The notes below the pieces were generated by a model. It saw only the letters and a list, made by a program, of their open reading frames with translations. It ran no database searches and was not told the DNA's origin. A program made the translations under genes and the position numbers. Source: Methylobacterium sp. UNC378MF (GTDB taxonomy: Bacteria > Pseudomonadota > Alphaproteobacteria > Rhizobiales > Beijerinckiaceae). From it: DNA of 64,000 nucleotides. This document shows, piece after piece, positions 1 to 8,705 of this stretch. The stretch's first letter is position 1, and every line of letters starts with the position of its first letter. The stretch is taken from positions 94,397-158,396 of the forward strand of contig NZ_FMWU01000017.1 of NCBI RefSeq assembly GCF_900103195.1, read 5' to 3'.

Positions 1-1
1 G

Positions 2-802
2 GGCGCCGCCATCGTGCACCTGCACGCCCGCAACCCCGAGAACGGCCAGCCCGACCAGTCGCCGGAGGCCTTCGCCAAGTTCCTGCCGGTGATCAAGCAG
101 CGCTCCTCCTGCGTAGTGAATATCACCACCGGCGGCGCGCCGACCATGCCGATCGAGGAGCGGGTGCGCCCGGCTGCGACCTTCCAGCCTGAAGTCGCCT
201 CGCTGAATCTCGGCTCGATGAATTTCGGCTTGTTCGGAATGCTCGACCGCTTCAAGGATCTGAAGCACCAGTGGGAGCGCGACTACCTCGGCAATAAGGA
301 CATCATCTTCCGCAACACATTTGGGCAGATCGAGCACATCCTCACCACGTGCGGCCCCAACGGGACGCGGTTCGAGTTCGAGTGCTACGACACCGCGCAT
401 CTCTACAACCTGAAATATTTTTTCGACCGTGGCCTCGTGCAGGCGCCGCTGTTCATCCAGACGGTGTTCGGCCTACAGGGCGGCATCGGCGCCCATCCGG
501 ACGACGTGATGCACATGAAGCGCACTGCCGATCGGCTGTTCGGCGACCAGTACCGCTGGTCTGTGCTGGGGGCGGGCCGCAATCAGATGAACATCGCCGC
601 CATGGCGGCCGCGATGGGCGGCAATGTCCGTGTCGGTCTGGAGGATAGCCTCTGGGACGGGCCGGGCAAGCTCGCGGAGACCAACGCCGCTCAGGTACGC
701 CGCGTCCGTTCGATCATCGAGGGGCTGGGCCTGTCCGTGGCGTCGCCCGACGAGGCGCGCGAGATGCTGGCGCTGAAGGGGGGCGACAAGGTCGCGTTCT
801 AG
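2..802 (+). CDS. BKACE family (DUF849) beta-keto acid cleavage enzyme, 5' truncated by window edge
   Basis: The family condenses a beta-keto acid with acetyl-CoA, giving a CoA ester and acetoacetate; the founding member is the 3-keto-5-aminohexanoate cleavage enzyme of lysine fermentation. The frame is open from base 2 and the visible 266 residues lack the N-terminus. Seen are the metal-binding VHLHARNP motif at the very start, the conserved NITTGG and LNLGSMNFG segments, and a late VRVGLEDSLW segment that carries the family's metal-binding glutamate. Substrate choice in this family cannot be read from the sequence. It ends about 190 bp before a convergent DUF167 gene, with a REP-like element between them. 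Family assignment is firm; substrate is unknown. Confidence 0.9.
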   Translation, partial: GAAIVHLHARNPENGQPDQSPEAFAKFLPVIKQRSSCVVNITTGGAPTMPIEERVRPAATFQPEVASLNLGSMNFGLFGMLDRFKDLKHQWERDYLGNKDIIFRNTFGQIEHILTTCGPNGTRFEFECYDTAHLYNLKYFFDRGLVQAPLFIQTVFGLQGGIGAHPDDVMHMKRTADRLFGDQYRWSVLGAGRNQMNIAAMAAAMGGNVRVGLEDSLWDGPGKLAETNAAQVRRVRSIIEGLGLSVASPDEAREMLALKGGDKVAF

Positions 803-880
803 AGGCGCCGTCTTGTAAAAGATGGACGATGGGTCGCGATGATGGGACGCATCGTCCAAGGTCTGCTTACGTTCATGCAC

Positions 881-975
881 CCGTCCATCCGCGCGAGCGG
901 AGCGAAGCAACCCGGTGTTGCGCGACATCGAAGATCATGCCGCCCCGGATTGTTTCGCTCAGCACGCAGAGACGG
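881..975. repeat. REP-like palindromic element, copy 1
   Basis: This imperfect inverted repeat sits in the gap between two convergent genes. It opens with CCGTC and closes with GACGG, and carries the core GCGAGCGGAGCGAAGCAACCC-like arm at 893-913 and a degenerate opposite arm at 947-966. A second element of almost identical length and the same left arm lies at 44707-44800. Dispersed extragenic palindromes with this GCGAGCG-AGCGAAGCAA core are common in Rhizobiales genomes (general knowledge). No coding potential is seen. Confidence 0.6.
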
Positions 976-995
976 TCGAGATCACTGCGCCTCAT

Positions 996-1277
996 TCAAG
1001 GCTGGCCGAAGACCCGCTCCAGATCCGCCTGCGCGACGCCCTCGATCTCCAGGATCTTCAACCGACTCTGATCACCGGAGGCGATCCGGACCGCGCCGCG
1101 GCTGGTTTTGAGCGCCTTCGCGATCATCACCACCAGCGCCGCGTTCGCGGTCCCGTCCACCGGTGGAGCCGAGACACGGGCCTTCAGGTAGAACTGGCCC
1201 TTCTCGTCGCGGGCCCAACCCTCGATCGCGTCACGCCCGCCGCGGGGCGTCAGGCGGATTGCCAGCCGGATCGCCAC
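996..1277 (-). CDS. DUF167 / UPF0235 (YggU-like) protein
   Basis: A 93-residue protein with the full DUF167 fold signature: an N-terminal strand with TPRGGRDAIEG, then KARVSAPPVDGTANAAL, then IASGDQSRLK and a terminal helix. The family is small and widespread with no settled function. The start is a GTG 11 nt after the stop of the FAD-oxidase gene, so it is the last gene of a leftward three-gene set with the FAH-family protein and the oxidase. The link to those enzymes may be only positional. Confidence 0.88.
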   Translation of the reverse strand: MAIRLAIRLTPRGGRDAIEGWARDEKGQFYLKARVSAPPVDGTANAALVVMIAKALKTSRGAVRIASGDQSRLKILEIEGVAQADLERVFGQP

Positions 1278-1288
1278 CTCAAGAAAGC

Positions 1289-2665
1289 TCAGAAGATCTT
1301 GCCCGGGTTCAACCGGTTGTCGGGATCCAGCGCCCGCTTGACCAGCCGCATCGCAGCGATCTCCTCCGGCGAGCGCGACAGCGACAGCTTGCCCCGCTTC
1401 TCAAGACCGATCCCGTGCTCCGCCGAGACGGAGCCGTTCAGCTCCGCGAGCGGTGTGTAGATCGCCGCGTCAATGGCGGCGTTGCCGGAGGCGTCGAGGC
1501 GGGTCGTGTTCCAGTGCAGGTTGTTGTCGCCGATGTGGCCGTAGACGACCGCACGGCAGCCTGGGATCGCGGCGAGGCGGTCGAGCGCCCCGCGGACGTA
1601 GCCGTCCATCTTGGACAGCGGCACGCTGACATCGAACGCCCGCTCAATGCCGTCGGTGTTAAGATGCTCCACGCGGTCGCGAATGCGCCACATGCCCCGA
1701 CGCTGCTCCTCCGACGAGGCGATGGCGGCGTCGAGGATGGTGCCGTCGCCCATCAATCCCTCCAGCAGACCAAGGAAGCGGTCGGCCTCCTCGGTGACGC
1801 ACTCGACCTCGATAATCGCGTAGAACGGATAGTCGTGTCCGAGCGGCGGCGTCGCGCGCCCGGGCGCCGTCATCAGCCGGTAGAAGTCCGGCCAAAGCCC
1901 CTCGAACGACGACACGCGCCCCTGGAAGGCACTCTGCGCCGCGCGCAGCACCCGCGCGCCGTCGTCCACGCCCGGACAGGCGATCAGCGCGGTGGCGTAA
2001 CCGGCGGGCTCCGGACGCAGCCGCAGCACCGCCCGCGTGACGAGGCCCAGCGTCCCCTCGGTGCCGACGAAGAGCTGTTTCAGATCCAGCCCGGTGTTGT
2101 TCTTGATCAGCGGGCGCATGGACGAGACCACGGTGCCGTCCGCGAGCACGGCCTCCAGTCCGAGTACCATCTCGCGCATCATGCCGTAGCGCAGGACGCG
2201 CAAACCGCCCGCATTGGTTGAGATCGCACCGCCAATCGTCGCCGAGCCGCGGGCGCCGAGGTCGAGGGGGAAGAAGAGGCCCGCGGCCGAAGCCGCATCC
2301 TGAACGCTCTCGATGGTGGCACCGGTGCCGACCACCACCGTCATGCCCAGCGGGTCCACAGGGTCGATACCGGTCATGCGTTCCGTGGAGAGGGTGATCT
2401 CGTCCGGCGCGCAGAGGGTGCCGTCGACGAGGCCGGTGGCGCCGCCACGAGGAACGACTGCGACACCGGCTTCGTGGCACGCCGCCATGACGGCGCTGGT
2501 CTCGGCGGTGTCGCGCGGCCGGACTAGTGCCAGGGCGGCGCAGGGCTCGGTCGGCCGCGTCCAATTGGCCGAGCGCCCGCGCAGCTCGTCGCCGGTGACG
2601 AGGCCCGACGGTCCGACGATCGCGGCGAGGCGGTCGAGGAAGGCGGCGTCGGTCATCGGCATCAT
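1289..2665 (-). CDS. FAD-linked oxidase, GlcD / D-2-hydroxyglutarate dehydrogenase-like
   Basis: A 458-residue flavoprotein of the PCMH/VAO family that oxidises D-2-hydroxyacids to 2-oxoacids. The N-terminal half has the FAD-binding PCMH domain with PRGGATGLVDG, GSATIGGAISTNAGG and VLRYGMMREMVLG. The C-terminal half is the FAD-oxidase C domain ending SAEHGIGLEKRGKL and DPDNRLNPGKIF, typical of D-lactate and D-2-hydroxyglutarate dehydrogenases. Three ATGs lie close together (2665, 2662, 2656); a GAG ten bases before the third makes 2656 a good alternative start. It lies 51 bp after the FAH-family gene on the same strand, so both probably serve one sugar-acid or hydroxyacid pathway. The exact substrate is not determinable. 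Confidence 0.88.
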   Translation of the reverse strand: MMPMTDAAFLDRLAAIVGPSGLVTGDELRGRSANWTRPTEPCAALALVRPRDTAETSAVMAACHEAGVAVVPRGGATGLVDGTLCAPDEITLSTERMTGIDPVDPLGMTVVVGTGATIESVQDAASAAGLFFPLDLGARGSATIGGAISTNAGGLRVLRYGMMREMVLGLEAVLADGTVVSSMRPLIKNNTGLDLKQLFVGTEGTLGLVTRAVLRLRPEPAGYATALIACPGVDDGARVLRAAQSAFQGRVSSFEGLWPDFYRLMTAPGRATPPLGHDYPFYAIIEVECVTEEADRFLGLLEGLMGDGTILDAAIASSEEQRRGMWRIRDRVEHLNTDGIERAFDVSVPLSKMDGYVRGALDRLAAIPGCRAVVYGHIGDNNLHWNTTRLDASGNAAIDAAIYTPLAELNGSVSAEHGIGLEKRGKLSLSRSPEEIAAMRLVKRALDPDNRLNPGKIF

Positions 2666-2716
2666 CTCAAAAGTGTCCGGGGTGCCACGTCGGGCGGCGC
2701 TCCGCCCGACGCTCTG

Positions 2717-3910
2717 TCACAGAATTCCGCGCGCCGCGAGGTTACGCATCAACGCCCGGGCACCGAACGTCCAGGGCTCGCAGGCGTCGCAGGGGCGCAT
2801 GCGGTTGACGAGGCTGCCGAGTTCCGGGCTCGCCACCACCACCCTGTCGCCATCCGCATGGGTGAAGCCGAGGCCGGGCCCGTGCCGATCCTGGATCGGC
2901 GCGAACATCGTTCCGAGGAGGAGGAGGGCGCCGTCCGGGTAATTGTGGGTCCGCCCCATGAGGGCCTCCGCCAATTCCTCCGGGTCGCGGCTGATCTCGG
3001 CGAGCGGCGAAGTGCCCTCCAGTCGGAACCCGTCCGTGCCGGTGACCTCCAGAGTGACGGTGGTATGCCGGACGTCGTCGAGGCCGAAGGTGTCGTCGAA
3101 CAGCCGCAGGAACGGTCCGAGGGCGCACGAGGCGTTGTTGTCCTTGGCCTTGCCGAGGAGGAGCGCCGACCGGCCCTCGAAGTCGCGGAGATTCACGTCG
3201 TTGGCGAGCGTGGCGCCGACGATGCGCTGGTCCGAGGCGACGGCGAGCGCCACCTCGGGCTCCGGATTGTTCCAGTGCGAGTCGGGATGAAGGCCCGCAT
3301 CCGCCCCGCAGCCAACCGCCGAGAGCGGCTGAGCCTTGGTGAAGATCTCCGCATCCGGGCCGATGCCGACTTCCAGGTACTGGCTCCAGGCTCCCTGCGC
3401 GACCAGCACCTCCTTGAGCGCCATGGCCTCGGCCGAACCGGGCTTCAACCGGCGCAGGTCCCGGCCGACGAGGCGCTCGACTTCGGCCCGGATCGCCGCA
3501 GCAGCGGCAAGATCGCCGCGGGCACGCTCCTCGATCACGCGCTCCAGCATCGACGTGGCGAAGGTGACGCCCGCCGCCTTCAGGGCCTGCAGGTCAACTG
3601 GGGCGAGGAGCCATGGCCCTGCGGTATCGCGCCCGTCGGGCGGCGTGTTCGCCAGAATCGCATCGAGGCTGCCGAGATCCGCGCCTTCGGCACTCCGCAG
3701 GGCTTGTCCGGGATCACGGGCTTCGCACAGGTCGCTGACCGTGGGAAACGTCGCAGTGACGTCGATGACCTGAGCCGCGCCCGCCGCATTCGCGCGGATC
3801 GCCACGACGCTCGGGCCGGACACGTCCGGCCGCCACACGCGGCCCACGAGGGCTCCGCGACATCCATCGGCGGGCAGGATCTCCCGCGCGGTCAGGCCCG
3901 ATGACGACAT
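2717..3910 (-). CDS. Fumarylacetoacetate hydrolase family protein, probable 2-keto-3-deoxy-sugar-acid dehydratase
   Basis: A 397-residue FAH-superfamily enzyme. The C-terminal domain carries the metal-site pattern: SVA-like strands, SHWNNPEPEVALAV (ExE metal ligands), ANDVNLRDFEGRSALLLGKAKDNN and a THADGDRV-like end. The length and long N-terminal extension match the XylX/KdxD group, which dehydrates 2-keto-3-deoxy-pentonates in oxidative pentose routes, rather than short FahA-type hydrolases; that is inference. The start at 3910 is preceded by GGGGAAG; a longer in-frame reading to 4339 has no conserved content. It is the first gene of the leftward set and diverges from an ABC sugar importer. 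Confidence 0.8.
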   Translation of the reverse strand: MSSSGLTAREILPADGCRGALVGRVWRPDVSGPSVVAIRANAAGAAQVIDVTATFPTVSDLCEARDPGQALRSAEGADLGSLDAILANTPPDGRDTAGPWLLAPVDLQALKAAGVTFATSMLERVIEERARGDLAAAAAIRAEVERLVGRDLRRLKPGSAEAMALKEVLVAQGAWSQYLEVGIGPDAEIFTKAQPLSAVGCGADAGLHPDSHWNNPEPEVALAVASDQRIVGATLANDVNLRDFEGRSALLLGKAKDNNASCALGPFLRLFDDTFGLDDVRHTTVTLEVTGTDGFRLEGTSPLAEISRDPEELAEALMGRTHNYPDGALLLLGTMFAPIQDRHGPGLGFTHADGDRVVVASPELGSLVNRMRPCDACEPWTFGARALMRNLAARGIL

Positions 3911-4227
3911 GCGCTCACTTCCCCTGAATCTACGCCCGCGGCGCGCCCTGCTCTGACCCCGCAGTCCCCCCAGAGGCGGCCCCGCGCGGCGCAATCGATT
4001 CGTCGTCCCAGCATCGGCGCGGGATCGCGGTCCCATAGCATCCCGGGCTGCGCATAATCCCGCGGCGTGTTTCAGCGCGCCGGCCCCGTCACCCCTCCGA
4101 AACGGTTTGCCTGACAAATTGAAGATTATCTGCAGCTTCGCCGTGGCGCCCGCTTGCTTTCCTGCACACCCTCCTTTGTACTGATGTTCTAGAGCCACCG
4201 ACAGAGTGGCCTTGATCGGGAGGAAGC
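3911..4227. promoter_or_regulatory. Divergent intergenic region between FAH-family gene and ABC importer
   Basis: 317 bp without a credible gene; it must hold promoters for both directions. The right half is less GC-rich than the flanks. It contains GAAACGGTTTGC near 4098-4109, which loosely resembles a LacI-family half-palindrome, but the match is too short to name an operator. A strong GGGAGGAAGC ribosome-binding site ends the region just before the ATG at 4228. Confidence 0.4.
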
Positions 4228-5289
4228 ATGGCCTCGGTGGGAATCCGCGAGGTTCGCAAGGCTTTCGGATCGACGAACGTCCTGCACGGTGTCTCCGTTG
4301 ACATCCGTGACGGTGAATTCGTGATCCTGGTCGGCCCATCGGGCTGCGGAAAGTCGACTCTGCTGCGGATGATCGCCGGGCTGGAAAATATTTCCGGCGG
4401 CGAGATCCGCATCGGCGAGCGGGTGGTGAACGATGTTCCGCCCAAGGAGCGGGACATCGCCATGGTGTTCCAGAACTACGCGCTCTACCCGCATCTCACG
4501 GTCCGCGAGAACATGGCCTTCTCGATGCGGATCCGGAAGGCTCCCGCATCCGAGATCGACCTGCGGGTCAACAAGGCCGCGCAGATCCTTGGCCTCACCC
4601 ACCTGCTCGACCGCTACCCGCGCCAGCTCTCGGGTGGCCAGCGCCAGCGCGTCGCCATGGGCCGGGCGATCGTCCGCGACCCGCAGGTGTTCCTGTTCGA
4701 CGAGCCGCTCTCGAACCTCGACGCCAAGCTGCGCGTTGCCATGCGGACCGAGATCAAGGAACTCCATCAGCGACTGAAGACGACGACCATCTACGTCACA
4801 CACGATCAGATCGAGGCCATGACCATGGCCGACCGGATCGTTGTGATGCATGACGGGATCGTCGAACAGATCGGGCCGCCCCTCGAACTCTACGACCGGC
4901 CCGACAACCTGTTCGTCGCGGGCTTCATCGGCTCACCCGCCATGAACTTCGTGCCCGGCAAGGTCCGGGCGAACGGGCGCCTCGTCTTCGCCACCGAGAC
5001 GGGCCTGACAATCCCGCTGGCCGGCGCGCCGGCCGGCGTCGAGGACAGGCCCCTTATCCTGGGAATCCGGCCCGAGCATTTCGATCTCGCGTCCGACGGC
5101 ATCGCCGCCGAGGTGGTGGTCGTAGAGCCGACCGGCTCGGAGACCATGCTGGCGGTGCGTGCCGTTGGCCAGGATCTCACCTGCGTTCTGCGCGAGCGCG
5201 TCAGCGAACGCCCGGGTGAGACCGTCTCCCTGCGGCCGAACCGCGTGCATTTCTTCGACGCCGAGAGCGGCCGTCGCTTGGCCAACTGA
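4228..5289 (+). CDS. Carbohydrate ABC transporter ATP-binding protein, UgpC/MsmK type
   Basis: A 353-residue ATPase energising import of a sugar, polyol or glycerol derivative from the periplasm. It shows Walker A GPSGCGKST near residue 38, the Q-loop FQNYALYPH, signature LSGGQRQR near residue 133, Walker B VFLFDEP, D-loop SNLDAKLR and switch histidine VTHDQ. The C-terminal TOBE region (FVAGFIGSPAMNFVPG onward) is typical of the MalK/UgpC class, where one ATPase serves two permeases. It opens a four-gene transporter operon with a strong upstream ribosome-binding site. The class is certain; the substrate is unknown. Confidence 0.93.
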   Translation: MASVGIREVRKAFGSTNVLHGVSVDIRDGEFVILVGPSGCGKSTLLRMIAGLENISGGEIRIGERVVNDVPPKERDIAMVFQNYALYPHLTVRENMAFSMRIRKAPASEIDLRVNKAAQILGLTHLLDRYPRQLSGGQRQRVAMGRAIVRDPQVFLFDEPLSNLDAKLRVAMRTEIKELHQRLKTTTIYVTHDQIEAMTMADRIVVMHDGIVEQIGPPLELYDRPDNLFVAGFIGSPAMNFVPGKVRANGRLVFATETGLTIPLAGAPAGVEDRPLILGIRPEHFDLASDGIAAEVVVVEPTGSETMLAVRAVGQDLTCVLRERVSERPGETVSLRPNRVHFFDAESGRRLAN

Positions 5290-5358
5290 CCCGCGCCCGA
5301 GCGGCTGCAGGAGGCGGAGCGCCCGCCGACACCGTGATCACCGAGGGAGTAGCCTACG

Positions 5359-6669
5359 ATGTCCGTACTCGATCGCCGTTCCCTCCTCGCAGGCGCCGCC
5401 GCGACCGGCCTCGCCGCCGGCGGCGACCTCCTGGGCTTCGCCCGGGCCTGGGCGCAGAGCACCGAGTGGAAACCCGAGCCAGGCGCCAGTCTCTCGCTGC
5501 TGCGCTGGAAGCGCTTCGTGCCGAGCGAGGACGAAGCTTTCATGAAGATGGTCGACGCCTTCACCAAGGCGACCGGCGTCAAGGTCACGGTGACCAACGA
5601 ATCCTTTGACGACATCCAGCCCAAGGCGTCGGTGGCCGCCAATACCGGGCAGGGGCCCGACATGGTCTGGGGCCTGTTCTCGTTCCCCGCCCTGTTCCCC
5701 GACAAGTGCCTGCCGCTGGAAGATGTGGCCGAGTCCCTCGCCAAGAAGTACGGCCCCTGGTTCCCGTCCGCCGAGGCTTACGGCAAGGTCAAGGGCAAGT
5801 GGATCGCGATCCCCGTAGCGTTCAACGGCGGCTATCCGAACTACCGCATCTCCGCGATGAAGAAGGCCGGTTTCGACAAGTTCCCGACCGACACGGCAGG
5901 CTTCCTCGAGCTGTGCCGCGGCCTGAAGAAGAACAACACGCCGGCCGGCTTCGCCCTCGGCCACGCCACCGGCGACGGCAACACGTGGTGTCACTGGGCG
6001 CTCTGGTCCCACGGCGGCAACCTCGTAGACGCCAACGAGAAGATCGTGATCAACTCGCCCGAGACCGCGAAGGCGCTCGAATACGTGAAATCCCTGTACG
6101 AGACCTTCGTGCCCGGCACAGTGTCGTGGAACGACTCTTCGAACAACAAGGCATTCCTGGCGGGCGACCTGTACCTCACCAACAACGGCATCTCGATCTA
6201 CGCCGCCGCCAAGAAGGACAACCCGAAGCTCGCCGAGGACATGGACCACGCGGTGTGGCCGATCGGGCCGGCCGGCAAGCCCACCGAGTTCCAGCTCGCC
6301 TTCCCGATCCTGGCCTTCAAATACTCCAAGGTGCCCAACGCCTGTAAGGCGTTCATCGCCTTCATGATGGAGGCGGCGAACTACAATCCCTGGCTGGAGG
6401 CGGCGCAGGGCTACCTCTGCGAGCCGCTGTCGAACTATCCCAAGAACCCGATCTGGACGAACGACCCGAAGAATGCGGTCTTCGCCGAGGCGGGTCGCCG
6501 CTCCCTGGCTGCCGGTGGTCTCGCGCCGGTGAGCGAGCGCATCGCCGCGGTGCTGGCCGACTTCGTGATCGTCGACATGTTCGCGTCCCACTGCACCGGC
6601 CGCGAAGACGTGAAGGGCGCCATCAAGAACGCCGAGCGCGCCGCCACCCGGATCTTCCGGAACACCTGA
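5359..6669 (+). CDS. Extracellular solute-binding protein, family 1 (carbohydrate ABC importer)
   Basis: A 436-residue periplasmic binding protein. The N-terminus MSVLDRRSLLAGAAATGLAAG followed by ARAWAQS looks like a Tat-type signal with cleavage after AQ. The body has the family-1 order seen in UgpB- and MalE-like proteins, including a TGVKVTVTNESFDDIQPK strand and GQGPDMVWG near the N-lobe hinge. It has a GAGGGAG ribosome-binding site and is followed after 23 bp by its permease genes. Aromatic residues are plentiful, as expected for a sugar or polyol pocket; the ligand cannot be named from sequence. Confidence 0.9.
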   Translation: MSVLDRRSLLAGAAATGLAAGGDLLGFARAWAQSTEWKPEPGASLSLLRWKRFVPSEDEAFMKMVDAFTKATGVKVTVTNESFDDIQPKASVAANTGQGPDMVWGLFSFPALFPDKCLPLEDVAESLAKKYGPWFPSAEAYGKVKGKWIAIPVAFNGGYPNYRISAMKKAGFDKFPTDTAGFLELCRGLKKNNTPAGFALGHATGDGNTWCHWALWSHGGNLVDANEKIVINSPETAKALEYVKSLYETFVPGTVSWNDSSNNKAFLAGDLYLTNNGISIYAAAKKDNPKLAEDMDHAVWPIGPAGKPTEFQLAFPILAFKYSKVPNACKAFIAFMMEAANYNPWLEAAQGYLCEPLSNYPKNPIWTNDPKNAVFAEAGRRSLAAGGLAPVSERIAAVLADFVIVDMFASHCTGREDVKGAIKNAERAATRIFRNT

Positions 6670-6692
6670 CCGCACCCGCCGGAGGCGAGACC

Positions 6693-7649
6693 ATGGCGCA
6701 CACGGCCCTGACGCAGCCCGCCCCGGCCGCAATCCCGACCCGCTCGGCTTGGCAGCGCATGCGCGCGAGCCGCGGCTGGGCGGGGTTCTGGTTCATGCTG
6801 CCGACGGCGTTGATCCTCGGGTTGTTCCTGGCCTACCCGCTGCTGAAGGGCATCTGGCTGTCCTTCACCAACGCGCGGATCGGCCGCGACGGCGTCTTCG
6901 TCGGTCTCGAGAACTACGAGTGGCTCTGGGACGACGACGTCTTCTGGCTCTCGGTGTTCAACACCTGCCTCTACACGGCGGTGGCGTCCGTGGTGAAGTT
7001 CGGGGTCGGCCTCTACCTCGCGCTGCTGCTCAACAAGAACATGCCGTTCAAGTCGATCATCCGGTCGATCGTTCTGATCCCGTTCGTGGTGCCGACCGTG
7101 CTGTCGGCCATCGCCTTCTGGTGGATCTTCGACAGCCAGTTCTCGATCATCTCCTGGTCGCTGCGCCATCTCGGGGTGATCGACGGCAACATCGACTTCC
7201 TCGGCGAGCCCGCCATGGCGCGGGCCTGCGTGATCTTCGCCAACATCTGGCGGGGCGTGCCGTTCATCGCCATCACGCTGCTCGCCGGCCTGCAGACGGT
7301 CTCGCCCTCGCTCTACGAGGCCGCGACGCTCGACGGCGCCTCCAACTGGCAGATCTTCTCGCGGATCACCCTGCCGCTCCTGACCCCGATCATCGCCGTG
7401 GTGATGACCTTCTCGGTGCTGTTCACCTTCACCGACTTCCAGCTGATCTGGGCGATGACGCGCGGCGGACCGGTGAACGCCACGCACCTGATGGCGACCC
7501 TCTCGTATCAGCGCGGCATCCTCTCGGGGACGCTCGGCGAGGGCGCGGCCATCGCCACCGCCATGGTGCCGTTCCTGCTCGCGGCCATCGGCATCTCGTG
7601 GTTCGGCCTGCAGCGCAGGGCTTGGCAGTCCGGGGGGAACGACCGATGA
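6693..7649 (+). CDS. Carbohydrate ABC transporter permease, MalF/UgpA type
   Basis: A 318-residue inner-membrane permease with about six transmembrane helices. The first (FMLPTALILGLFLAYPLL) starts near residue 29, after a short cytoplasmic tail. The EAA loop that contacts the ATPase reads EAATLDGASNWQIF near residue 210. It has a GGAGG ribosome-binding site and its stop overlaps the start of the next permease (ATGA), so the pair is translationally coupled. Confidence 0.92.
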   Translation: MAHTALTQPAPAAIPTRSAWQRMRASRGWAGFWFMLPTALILGLFLAYPLLKGIWLSFTNARIGRDGVFVGLENYEWLWDDDVFWLSVFNTCLYTAVASVVKFGVGLYLALLLNKNMPFKSIIRSIVLIPFVVPTVLSAIAFWWIFDSQFSIISWSLRHLGVIDGNIDFLGEPAMARACVIFANIWRGVPFIAITLLAGLQTVSPSLYEAATLDGASNWQIFSRITLPLLTPIIAVVMTFSVLFTFTDFQLIWAMTRGGPVNATHLMATLSYQRGILSGTLGEGAAIATAMVPFLLAAIGISWFGLQRRAWQSGGNDR

Positions 7650-8584
7650 GCGCGCCCGCACCGCCCGCCCACGCCGATCCGCATCTCAACTCCGTGTTGG
7701 AGGCGCGGCCGGCGGGGCTCACGGACAATTCGGAGGGGATGGCCTATCTCGAGCGCCTGCCCCGGCGGCTCGTGACGACGTATCTGCCGCTCCTCCTCAT
7801 CCTCGCCGTGCTGCTGTTCCCGTTCTACTGGATGGCGCTCACCGCCATCAAACCAGACGAGCAGCTGATCGACATGGAGCGGTTCAACCCGTTCTGGGTC
7901 GTGGATCCGACGCTCAAGCACATCAACAAGCTCCTCTTCGAGACGCAGTATCCGCGCTGGCTCTGGAACACGATGTACGTGTCGGTGGCGGCGACCGTGC
8001 TGTCGCTGTTCGCGAGCGTGCTCGCCGCCTATGCCTGCGTCCGCGTGCGCTACCGGGGCGCCGGCTGGGTCGGAGCGGCGATCTTTCTCGCCTACCTCGT
8101 GCCGCCCTCGATCCTGTTCATCCCGCTCGCAACGATCATCCAGGCCTACGGCCTGTTCGACTCGCCGATCGCCCTGATCCTGGCCTACCCGACGATCCTG
8201 ATCCCGTTCTCGACCTGGCTCCTGATGGGCTACTTCAAGACCATTCCCTACGAGCTGGAGGAATGCGCGCTGATGGACGGCGCCAGCCGGTGGCAGATCC
8301 TCACCAAGATCATCCTGCCGCTCGCCTTCCCGGGGCTGATCTCGGCCGGGATCTTCTCGCTGACGCTGTGCTGGAACGAATTCATCTACGCGCTGACCTT
8401 CCTGTCCTCGACGCAGAACAAGACGGTGCCGATCGCGGTGGTGAGCGAGTTCGTGGACGGTGACGTCTACAAGTGGGGCTCGCTGATGGCCGGCGCGCTT
8501 CTCGGCTCGCTACCGCTGGTGATCCTCTACTCGTTCTTCGTCGAGTACTACGTGTCCGCGCTCACTGGCGCCGTGAAGGAGTAA
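7646..8584 (+). CDS. Carbohydrate ABC transporter permease, MalG/UgpE type
   Basis: A 312-residue second permease with six predicted helices. The cytoplasmic N-tail is unusually long (about 45 residues) before the first helix, YLPLLLILAVLLFPFYW. The EAA loop is EECALMDGASRWQI. The ATG at 7646 overlaps the previous stop by four bases. A longer upstream reading in the same frame is only the shadow of the preceding permease. It completes the importer whose ATPase and binding protein precede it. Confidence 0.92.
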   Translation: MSAPAPPAHADPHLNSVLEARPAGLTDNSEGMAYLERLPRRLVTTYLPLLLILAVLLFPFYWMALTAIKPDEQLIDMERFNPFWVVDPTLKHINKLLFETQYPRWLWNTMYVSVAATVLSLFASVLAAYACVRVRYRGAGWVGAAIFLAYLVPPSILFIPLATIIQAYGLFDSPIALILAYPTILIPFSTWLLMGYFKTIPYELEECALMDGASRWQILTKIILPLAFPGLISAGIFSLTLCWNEFIYALTFLSSTQNKTVPIAVVSEFVDGDVYKWGSLMAGALLGSLPLVILYSFFVEYYVSALTGAVKE

Positions 8585-8705
8585 CGGCGGCCAGTTCGCG
8601 CGCGGGCGCCGGAACACGGCCGTTGCCTGTGCGGCCGGATTGCGCGGACAATGCGCGCGGATCCGCCAGCTGAGAATCGCGGACCGGCCCATCGAAGGTC
8701 ACGCC

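Noticed and set aside
4098..4109. GAAACGGTTTGC as a LacI-family operator
   Set aside because: Only a short odd-centred palindrome, no LacI-type gene nearby; too weak to name.
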